Shown one piece after another: positions 23,938-29,882 of a DNA stretch of 35,547 bases. Under the pieces are notes generated by a model. That model was not told the DNA's origin. It made no database searches and was given only the letters and a program-made list of their open reading frames with translations. Source of the stretch: an uncultured Acholeplasmatales bacterium. GTDB taxonomy: Bacteria; Bacillota_I; Bacilli_A; ML615J-28; CAG-698. The stretch is from NCBI GenBank assembly GCA_937877075.1, contig CALEGD010000051.1:1-35547 (forward strand), given 5' to 3'. The position numbers and the translations under genes are program-made. The stretch's first letter is position 1; the number at the start of each line of letters is the position of its first letter.

Positions 23938-24324
23938 ATGTTTAAAAAAGAAGTGATTTCAAAATGTCCTGTTTGTGACCATAATTTGTCTATCACGCGT
24001 TTACATTGTCATAATTGTGAGATAGAAATTACCGGAGATTTCAGTTTGGGTAAGTTGAATTATTTAAATCGAGAACAGCTTGAATTTGTTTTAATTTTTC
24101 TGAAGAATCAAGGAAATATTAAGGCAATTGAAAAGGAAATGAATATTTCATATCCGACGGTCAAGAAAATATTAAATGAAGTGCTTCTTGCTTTAGGTTA
24201 TGATGGTGTTTTGGAAGCAAATGAAAATCGCATCAGTCTTCAAAGAAATGAAATCCTTGATAAACTAGCAAGAAAAGAAATTAGTTTTGAAGAAGCTAAT
24301 AATATTCTTAAAGATCTAAAATAG
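23938..24324 (+). CDS. DUF2089-family zinc-ribbon/HTH protein
   Basis: A 128-residue putative transcriptional regulator. ATG 23938 lies 6 bases after GAAAGGTG; the GTG at 23929 overlaps that site. The N-terminus is a zinc ribbon (CPVCDHN...LHCHNCEIEI, C-x2-C and C-x2-C). An HTH follows, with LNREQLEFVLIFLKNQGNIKAIEKEMNIS and YPTVKKILNEVL, as in DUF2089 proteins. The last 25 residues (EILDKLARKEISFEEANNILKDL) repeat the SHOCT-like motif of its operon partners. It probably regulates this operon, perhaps through partner contacts made by the shared motif; that is inference. Confidence 0.8.
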   Translation: MFKKEVISKCPVCDHNLSITRLHCHNCEIEITGDFSLGKLNYLNREQLEFVLIFLKNQGNIKAIEKEMNISYPTVKKILNEVLLALGYDGVLEANENRISLQRNEILDKLARKEISFEEANNILKDLK

Positions 24325-24334
24325 GAGGTAATTT

Positions 24335-24655
24335 ATGAAAGAGGAAAGAAAAAAGATTTTAAAAATGCTTGGGGAGGGGATAATTTCCCCCGAAGAAGCA
24401 GAAGAGTTATTGGATACTCTTTCTCAAGAAAATGAGAAAGGAGAGCAAAAAACTGCTCTTGGTAATGAGCTTAAAGAAGACCTTAGGCGTGCCAAGGAAG
24501 GAATCGTGAAGGCTAAGGAAGTAATTAAAAAGAAATTCGAGGACTTGGATTTAAAAGAGAAGGCACGCCTCGGCCTAGAAAAAGCCGATGAAGGGCTTAG
24601 AGAATTTGGAAGTAAAATTAAAGATGTCTTTACAAAAGAGGGGGATAGAGATTAA
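24335..24655 (+). CDS. SHOCT-like motif protein with amphipathic helical tail
   Basis: A 106-residue soluble, highly charged protein. Residues 6-29 (RKKILKMLGEGIISPEEAEELLDTL) are a SHOCT-like/YvlB-N type helical hairpin. The remainder (about 45-100) is Lys/Glu/Ala-rich and predicted to form long amphipathic helices, with a coiled coil likely. A perfect AGGAGGT lies before the ATG. It overlaps the next gene by one base (TAATG), so translation is coupled. Function unknown; related Bacillota proteins are linked to envelope stress operons, which is only a hint here. Confidence 0.72.
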   Translation: MKEERKKILKMLGEGIISPEEAEELLDTLSQENEKGEQKTALGNELKEDLRRAKEGIVKAKEVIKKKFEDLDLKEKARLGLEKADEGLREFGSKIKDVFTKEGDRD

Positions 24656-25065
24656 TGGAAGAAAGAGTTAAAATTCTTGAGATGCTTGCTGAGGGAACAA
24701 TTACAGTTGAAGAAGCAAAAGAATTGCTAGATACTTTGGATCAACAGAAGGTTGCTTTAGAGAAAACGGACAATCCAAGAGAAGTTTCAATGGTTGATGT
24801 TGCGAAGGGTCAAGCTGGTAAGGTTCTTCACATCAAGGTTAATTCACAAGACGGGGATAAGATTGATATTAATTTACCGCTTGCTTTTTTGAAAGCAGCA
24901 ATTAAAATCGGCAATGGAAAAGAAATGCTTTTAAAGTCGATTAACGGACGCTTACAAGGGATTGATCCGGACATAATCATTAGTTCAATCGAACATGGAA
25001 TTACCGGAAAAATTATTGATGTGAAGAGTTCAGACGGAGATAAAGTAGAAATTTACATTGACTAA
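24655..25065 (+). CDS. SHOCT-like domain protein with C-terminal beta domain
   Basis: A 136-residue soluble protein. The N-terminal motif RVKILEMLAEGTITVEEAKELLDTL matches the motif in the preceding gene product. The second part (about 55-136) has alternating beta strands and helices: VLHIKVNSQDGDKIDINLPLAFLKAA, then GIDPDIIISSIEHGITGKIIDVKSSDGDKVEIYID. This is the usual arrangement of the Clostridial SHOCT-like family. It is the last gene of the operon, followed by a terminator. Role unknown. Confidence 0.78.
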   Translation: MEERVKILEMLAEGTITVEEAKELLDTLDQQKVALEKTDNPREVSMVDVAKGQAGKVLHIKVNSQDGDKIDINLPLAFLKAAIKIGNGKEMLLKSINGRLQGIDPDIIISSIEHGITGKIIDVKSSDGDKVEIYID

Positions 25066-25092
25066 AAGGTGGGGTTTTGACCTACCTTTTTT
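25063..25092 (+). terminator. Intrinsic terminator of the SHOCT-like operon
   Basis: AAAAGGTGG / CCTACCTTTT stem (one G-U pair), 7-base loop, T run. Confidence 0.8.
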
Positions 25093-25131
25093 GGAATATT
25101 TTGGATTTATCTTTCCCTTTTGTTTGATTGA

Positions 25132-25140
25132 TGATATAAT
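25132..25140 (+). promoter_or_regulatory. Extended -10 promoter of the alpha-oxoamine synthase gene
   Basis: TGATATAAT, an extended -10; the -35 region is weak. It lies 29 bases before ATG 25170. Confidence 0.6.
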
Positions 25141-25169
25141 TTAACAAAATCGAAAATTTGGAGGAGAAT

Positions 25170-26354
25170 ATGGATATTTTTAAAAAGTGTTCCTCATTGG
25201 AACTTTTACATCAAGTTCGTGAAAAAGGAATTTACCCTTATTTCCATGCTTTACAATCCGGACAAGATACAGAAGTCTATATGAATAATCAGAAAACTAT
25301 TATGATCGGTTCAAACAATTATCTCGGCCTAACAAATCATCCTGAGGTGATTGAAGCAGGTGTAGATGCAATAAAAAAATATGGTTCCGGATGTTCGGGT
25401 TCAAGGTTTTTAAACGGAACTTTGGATATTCATTTGGCTCTTGAAAGAGAGTTGGCTGATTTTCTTCATAAAGAAGATGTCATGACCTTTAGTACCGGAT
25501 TTCAAAGTAATCTCGGTATTCTTTCCGCTATCGCCGGACGTAATGACGTAATTGTCGGTGACAAGGAAAACCATGCTAGTATTTATGATGGTTGTCGTCT
25601 TTCCTATGCCAAGTTGATGCGTTATGATCATAACGATATGGAAGATTTAGAAAAGGTCTTAAAGTCGATTCCGGATGACAAAGGTATTTTAATTGTTACC
25701 GACGGTGTTTTCAGCATGACCGGAGATATATGTAATCTACCTGAAATCGTTAGGTTAGCTAAGAAATACGGTGCCAGGGTTATGGTTGATGATGCTCACG
25801 GACTTGGTGTTCTTGGTAAACACGGACGCGGAACTGCCGAACATTTTGCTTTAGAAGATGAAGTTGATATTTATATGGGTACATTCTCAAAATCCCTGGC
25901 CTCACTCGGCGGTTATATGGCAGCTAGTAAAGAGGTAATAGATTATGTAAAACATTCATCTCGGCCTTTCATTTTTAGTGCTTCCATTACCCCAGCAAGT
26001 GTTGAAACCGCTCGGGCGGCATTAAGAATCATTAATCGTGAACCGGAAAGAGTCCGAGCTCTAAAAGATATCAGTAATTATATGCGTCAGGGTTTAATTG
26101 CCCTCGGTGTTGATATTATCGAAAGCGATACGCCGATTATTCCGATTTATACTTATGAGGATCTTAAAACCTTTATTGCCTGTAAACTCCTGCTTGAACG
26201 CGGTGTTTATGTCAATCCGGTTATCTCACCGGCAACTCCGGTCGGCCAAAGTTTACTAAGAACTTCCTATACCGCAACTCACACTAAAGAACAAATGGAT
26301 TATGCAATGAAACAAATTAAAGAAGTTCTGGAAATATTAAAAAATTTTGAATAA
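25170..26354 (+). CDS. PLP-dependent alpha-oxoamine synthase, serine palmitoyltransferase-like
   Basis: A 394-residue fold-type I PLP enzyme that condenses an amino acid with an acyl-CoA or acyl-ACP, releasing CO2. ATG 25170 follows GGAGGAG. The PLP Lys is in GTFSKSLASLGGY (about residue 243), the PLP-stacking His in DKENHASIYDGCR, and the Asp in MVDDAHGLGVLG. The substrate-loop text YGSGCSGSRFLNGTLDIH and TFSKSLAS match bacterial serine palmitoyltransferases. 2-amino-3-ketobutyrate CoA ligase (Kbl) instead reads like GMASVRFICGT in this place. No threonine dehydrogenase gene is adjacent, so a Kbl role is not supported by context. Annotation as glycine C-acetyltransferase is the main alternative; the acyl donor is not known. 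Confidence 0.8.
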   Translation: MDIFKKCSSLELLHQVREKGIYPYFHALQSGQDTEVYMNNQKTIMIGSNNYLGLTNHPEVIEAGVDAIKKYGSGCSGSRFLNGTLDIHLALERELADFLHKEDVMTFSTGFQSNLGILSAIAGRNDVIVGDKENHASIYDGCRLSYAKLMRYDHNDMEDLEKVLKSIPDDKGILIVTDGVFSMTGDICNLPEIVRLAKKYGARVMVDDAHGLGVLGKHGRGTAEHFALEDEVDIYMGTFSKSLASLGGYMAASKEVIDYVKHSSRPFIFSASITPASVETARAALRIINREPERVRALKDISNYMRQGLIALGVDIIESDTPIIPIYTYEDLKTFIACKLLLERGVYVNPVISPATPVGQSLLRTSYTATHTKEQMDYAMKQIKEVLEILKNFE

Positions 26355-26376
26355 TAAAAAAAGAAAACGATAATAA

Positions 26377-26495
26377 TATAATTGTCGTATGACAGGGGCG
26401 TAAGGTTCCCAAAACCTTATCTTTTGCTCTTTTGGCTGGAGCAAGAAATCAAAATTAGTCAAGGCCTTCCTTCGGGAAGGCTTTAAAATTTTTGT
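26377..26495 (+). ncRNA. Putative small RNA, unit 1 of a tandem trio
   Basis: TATAAT (26377-26382) is followed by the palindrome TGTCGTATGACA (26383-26394) and GGGG. Hairpin A is TAAGGTT/AACCTTA (26401-26419) with loop CCCAA. Hairpin B is TTGCTC/GAGCAA (26424-26444) with the 9-base loop TTTTGGCTG. A terminator hairpin GCCTTCC-TTCG-GGAAGGC (26464-26481) with a UUCG tetraloop and T-rich tail closes the unit. No reading frame is present (the ATG in ATGACA stops after four codons). A weak -35 makes the promoter uncertain. GAAAACGAT (26363-26371) lies upstream. Confidence 0.55.
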
Positions 26496-26526
26496 ATAAA
26501 AATCAATTTATTGAAAATAATAATAA

Positions 26527-26650
26527 TATCATATGACTGGGTTTTGTAAGTTTTTACCAAAGAATAAACTTTCCCCTTGCTCTTTTGGCGAGAGCAAAAT
26601 AATAAAAAATGCCATGACCCTCTTGAATAAAGAGGGTTTCTAATTTTTTA
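26527..26650 (+). ncRNA. Putative small RNA, unit 2 of a tandem trio
   Basis: This has the same plan as unit 1. TATCAT (26527) and palindrome TCATATGA (26529-26536) are followed by GGG (26539-26541) pairing with CCC (26573-26575) around hairpin A, AAGTTT/AAACTT (26548-26571). Hairpin B is TTGCTC/GAGCAA (26577-26597) with the 9-base loop TTTTGGCGA. The terminator is CCCTCTT-GAATA-AAGAGGG (26618-26636) with a T-rich tail. Hairpin A has a different sequence from unit 1 but keeps its pairing. A possible 36-codon frame from ATG 26533 crosses the hairpins and is not conserved in the other units. Confidence 0.55.
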
Positions 26651-26678
26651 TGAATAAAAGCTAATTTTTTGGGAAAAT

Positions 26679-26800
26679 TATAATTGTCATGTGACAGTGG
26701 CTTTGGAAGAAAGGCCTTAAAATAAAAACTTCCGATTTGCTCCTCGGATACGAGCAAGAAATCTAAACTATCTGTACCCCTTCTTAGGAGGGGGTTTTTT
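26679..26800 (+). ncRNA. Putative small RNA, unit 3 of a tandem trio
   Basis: TATAAT (26679-26684) is followed by the palindrome TGTCATGTGACA (26685-26696). Hairpin A is GGAAG/CTTCC (26705-26733), enclosing the self-complementary AAGGCCTT. Hairpin B is TTGCTC/GAGCAA (26737-26757) with the 9-base loop CTCGGATAC, followed as in unit 1 by GAAATC. The terminator is CCCCTTC-TTA-GGAGGGG (26777-26793) with T6. The next gene has its own promoter, so this is better read as a separate small RNA than as a leader, although a leader role is not excluded. Confidence 0.55.
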
Positions 26801-26821
26801 ATATACAAAAAGGGTAAAACA

Positions 26822-26830
26822 TGGTATAAT
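26822..26830 (+). promoter_or_regulatory. Extended -10 promoter of the amidohydrolase gene
   Basis: TGGTATAAT, an extended -10, 26 bases before ATG 26856 and just after the terminator of small-RNA unit 3. Confidence 0.65.
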
Positions 26831-26855
26831 AATCTAAATATTTATGAGGTGAATT

Positions 26856-28367
26856 ATGCTTTTTATAAACGGGAAGTTTTATACCGAAGAAGGCTTTCAA
26901 GAAGCCGTTTTAATTGAAGAAGGCAAGTTTAAAAGAATGGGATCGACTAAAAAGCTACTTGAAGACTACCCCGATTCCGAAATTATTGATTTAAATAAAA
27001 AGTTAGTTTTGCCGGGTTTTAATGATTCGCATTTACATCTCTTAAGTTTTGAACGTTTTTTTAATGCAATAAATCTCGATCAGGTAGATTCAGTTCCTGA
27101 AATAATAAAACTTGGAAAAGAAGCGCTTAACGAAAAAGAAATCCTGATTTTATATAATTATGATGATTCATTATTTAAAGATTCCCTAATCTGCCGGGAT
27201 CTCGATGAAATCAGTTGCGTGATTCCGATTATCGCTTATCGTGCATGTGGACATATCGCGGTTGTAAATTCAAAAGCTTTGGAAAAACTTCCAAACTTTA
27301 ATTCTAATCTCTTAAACCGGGAGACGGGAACTTTAAAAGAGGATGCGCTCGGACTCCTTGAAGAACTTTATCCGGAAGCAAGTGTTGAACAATTAAAAGA
27401 AAAAATCAAAAAAACAATTAAGTTTTTTAATTCTTTTGGTATTACCTCGATTGGTACGAATGATCTTAAAGATAATTTGGAAGAAGGGAAACGGATTATA
27501 GCCGCTTACCGAGAGTTAGATTTAGAAAAAAGCCTTAATAGTCGGGTCAGCCTGCAATTTAGTTTTACCGAAATAGAAAAGATCGAAGAAGTCTTAAAAC
27601 TACGAATAGATTCGTCTTATTTTAGATTCGGTCCTTTAAAACTGTTTTTAGACGGATCATTAGGTGGAAAGACCGCCTTGCTTTCAGAGCCCTATCCCGA
27701 TGATAGTTATGGAATCCAAACTCTTGCGACCGAAAAATTGGAAGAATTACTTGCCTATTCGGAAAGCCGAAACTTACAGGTAGCAGTCCATTCTATCGGA
27801 GATGTAGCAACCGAAATTTTTCTTCAGGCTTTTCAAAAAACCTGTTTTAAAAAACTCCGACATTTTTTGATTCATCTTCAAGTGTTAAGAAAAGATTTAA
27901 TCTCTTCCTTGGAAAAGTTTAAGATCCCCGCTTCGGTACAACCGATATTTATTGAGGAAGATATGAGAATTGCGAAGAAGTTAAGCCCTAAATTACAAAA
28001 AACCAGTTATGCCTTTAAGAGTTTAAATCAAGCCACTAAGACTTCTTTTAGTAGTGATGCGCCCTATGGAGGCTTAAACCCTTTTAGGGGGATCGCAGCT
28101 GCCATAAGTCAGGCCAATTCACATAACGAAGAATTAAATCCTGATGAAAAAATGACTATTATCGATACGATATTAGCTTATACCATTAACTCCGCCTATT
28201 TAACTTTTGAAGAAGATTGCAAGGGTAGGATTGCTCGGGGTTTTTACGGAGATTTTATCGTTTTAGATCAGGATATCTTTCTAGTCCCGACAAATGAAAT
28301 CAAGAATACAAAAGTGGAGATGACTGTCCTCGGAGGTAGAGTTGTCTATAAGAAGGGAGAGTTTTGA
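26856..28367 (+). CDS. YtcJ-like amidohydrolase
   Basis: A 503-residue metal-dependent hydrolase of the Amidohydro_3/YtcJ type, presumably cytosolic. Family marks are the N-terminal beta part (LFINGKFYT, VLPGFNDSHLHL with the HxH metal ligands at about residues 59-61), 'YRACGHIAVVNS', FGPLKLFLDGSLGGKTALL, AVHSIGD, a further His in LIHLQ, and FSSDAPYGGLNPF with the metal/catalytic Asp. The C-terminus GRIARGFYGDFIVLDQDI is typical of the family. The substrate cannot be told from the sequence; relatives act on N-acyl or N-formyl compounds. GAGGTGA precedes ATG 26856. The stop overlaps the next start (TGATG), so the two genes are coupled. Confidence 0.85.
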   Translation: MLFINGKFYTEEGFQEAVLIEEGKFKRMGSTKKLLEDYPDSEIIDLNKKLVLPGFNDSHLHLLSFERFFNAINLDQVDSVPEIIKLGKEALNEKEILILYNYDDSLFKDSLICRDLDEISCVIPIIAYRACGHIAVVNSKALEKLPNFNSNLLNRETGTLKEDALGLLEELYPEASVEQLKEKIKKTIKFFNSFGITSIGTNDLKDNLEEGKRIIAAYRELDLEKSLNSRVSLQFSFTEIEKIEEVLKLRIDSSYFRFGPLKLFLDGSLGGKTALLSEPYPDDSYGIQTLATEKLEELLAYSESRNLQVAVHSIGDVATEIFLQAFQKTCFKKLRHFLIHLQVLRKDLISSLEKFKIPASVQPIFIEEDMRIAKKLSPKLQKTSYAFKSLNQATKTSFSSDAPYGGLNPFRGIAAAISQANSHNEELNPDEKMTIIDTILAYTINSAYLTFEEDCKGRIARGFYGDFIVLDQDIFLVPTNEIKNTKVEMTVLGGRVVYKKGEF

Positions 28368-29818
28368 TGTCAAGATCATATTTGTTCTTACAAGAAGGGA
28401 ATCTTTCTCTTTATTTTCGAGAAGATATTTTTGAAGCCGATGCAATTGTAATTCCTTTAGCGGATGCGTCTCAAATTTTTAGAAATTTTGACTCTTACCA
28501 TTTGGTTTTTGAAAAGCTATGGGAAAATGATATTGAAATTTATCTGAGGTTTTCTAATGCCAATAAAAAGGAAAACTACCGATTATTAAAAGACATAAAA
28601 GGTGAATATCTAACCGGTTGGGTATTACCTCAGGCCTCTATTTCAAAACTTAATCATTTGGTGATGAAGGTTCGGGATTTTGAATTAAAACAAAAACTTG
28701 ATTTCGGAACTCTGAATTTCATCCTTGAAATTGATGATCCCCAAGGAATTTTGAAATATTCGAAACTTGCTTCCTATGAAAGGGTTAAAGCCTTAATGAT
28801 TGATGAGGAAAGTTTTTCGAAGAAACTTGGTTGGGAGAATTTAGGCAGTGAGTTCCTGCTTCAAAAAGTAGCTTTATATCATGGACTTTCCGATAAAGAC
28901 CTTATTGCTTCCTTTAATACAAAATTAGATTCATGCCCTAAATATGGTCTTAGAAGTAAGGCTACCCAGGATCTTGATCAACTAAAAATGATTAATGATT
29001 ATTTCACTCCGGATATTTCTTTAATAAAAGAAGCGGAAATGATGATTGATTCTTATGAAAATAAAAACAAAGGAAATGATCAGGAAATATCTGCTTCACA
29101 AATCCGAAGAGCCCAAAAACTTCTTTTAAGAGCCGAGCGACTAGGTTTAAGAAAGAAGAATGATTTAAACCAGAAACAGAAAAAAGAAGCCTTTCCAAAG
29201 AAGTTTTATACAATCGGTGAAGAAATTGGAAATGCCGTAACCCATGGTATCGGAGTTATTTTTTCAGTCATTTATTTATCCTTGCTCTTTAATAAAAGCA
29301 AGGAAGGTAAAGAACTTTTGGCTTTTTTCATTTTTGGTTTTGGTGCACTTTCTCTTTATTTATGCTCGACCCTTTATCATGGTCTTCCCTTAGGAAGACC
29401 TTCTAAGCGGCTCTTTCAGAAATTCGATCATATGACAATTTATCTTTTGATTTCCGGAACCTATACCCCATTACTCCTCCTTGGTGTCGGCGGAAAACTC
29501 GGAAATTATTTGACCTGTTTTCTTTGGGCGGCTTCTGGCATCGGTATCTTTCTAAATCTCTTTTGGTTTGGAAGATTCAGGGCTTTACATATGATTTTAT
29601 ATCTTGGTTTAGGCTGGATTGCGGTCTTTTATTTAGATCCGATCTTTAATAGCCTTGGTTCCTTAGGAATGACTTTAATTATCTTTGGAGGAGTGGCTTA
29701 TACTTTAGGGGTTGTTTTTTATGGATTAAAATTGTTTAAGTTTACCCATATGGTCTGGCATATCTTTGTTTTGCTCGGAACCTTGCTTCATTTTCTGGCC
29801 ATATATTTTGCTTTGTGA
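28367..29818 (+). CDS. Degenerate CitE/HpcH-like domain fused to hemolysin-III (YqfA/PAQR) membrane domain
   Basis: A 483-residue two-part protein. ATG 28367 follows AAGGGAGA and overlaps the previous stop; the TTG at 28364 is not needed. Residues 1-245 resemble the CitE/HpcH aldolase-lyase barrel: RSYLFLQEGN (compare RSLLFVPGN), EADAIVIPLADA (compare GADAVxLDLEDA), LEIDDPQGILKYSKLA (compare IETAxGxxNxxxIA) and an 'FTPDISLIKEAEMMID' end. The Glu of LEDA is Ala here and the metal-ligand Asp of xEDF is Ser, so catalysis is doubtful. Residues about 275-483 are a HlyIII-family domain: GEEIGNAVTHGIG, STLYHG, KFDHMTIYLLISGTYTPLLL, and the last His pair in FTHMVWHIFVLLGTLLHFLA, with seven membrane segments. 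The PAQR metal-site His/Ser residues appear intact. The fusion is unusual as far as I know; function unknown. Confidence 0.78.
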   Translation: MSRSYLFLQEGNLSLYFREDIFEADAIVIPLADASQIFRNFDSYHLVFEKLWENDIEIYLRFSNANKKENYRLLKDIKGEYLTGWVLPQASISKLNHLVMKVRDFELKQKLDFGTLNFILEIDDPQGILKYSKLASYERVKALMIDEESFSKKLGWENLGSEFLLQKVALYHGLSDKDLIASFNTKLDSCPKYGLRSKATQDLDQLKMINDYFTPDISLIKEAEMMIDSYENKNKGNDQEISASQIRRAQKLLLRAERLGLRKKNDLNQKQKKEAFPKKFYTIGEEIGNAVTHGIGVIFSVIYLSLLFNKSKEGKELLAFFIFGFGALSLYLCSTLYHGLPLGRPSKRLFQKFDHMTIYLLISGTYTPLLLLGVGGKLGNYLTCFLWAASGIGIFLNLFWFGRFRALHMILYLGLGWIAVFYLDPIFNSLGSLGMTLIIFGGVAYTLGVVFYGLKLFKFTHMVWHIFVLLGTLLHFLAIYFAL

Positions 29819-29853
29819 TTTAAAGGAAAGGTGTAGAAAAAAGGGGTAAAATG

Positions 29854-29862
29854 TGATAAAAT
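29854..29862 (+). promoter_or_regulatory. Possible extended -10 promoter of polC
   Basis: TGATAAAAT, an extended -10-like element 20 bases before ATG 29883. No terminator separates the upstream gene, so read-through is also possible. Confidence 0.4.
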
Positions 29863-29882
29863 AAGGACGAGGTTAAGTATTA

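Noticed and set aside
26533..26643. 36-codon frame starting at the ATGACTGGG of unit 2
   Set aside because: The corresponding ATG in unit 1 stops after four codons and in unit 3 after one. There is no ribosome site, so the conserved word is not a start of translation.
26377..26800. CRISPR array
   Set aside because: Only three units, long and diverged, with terminators and no identical short repeats or unique spacers of constant length.
26554..26808. 84-codon minus-strand frame across small-RNA units 2 and 3
   Set aside because: It crosses two terminators and both hairpins B, has no convincing ribosome site, and has no counterpart in unit 1, which shares the RNA structure. It is a chance frame.
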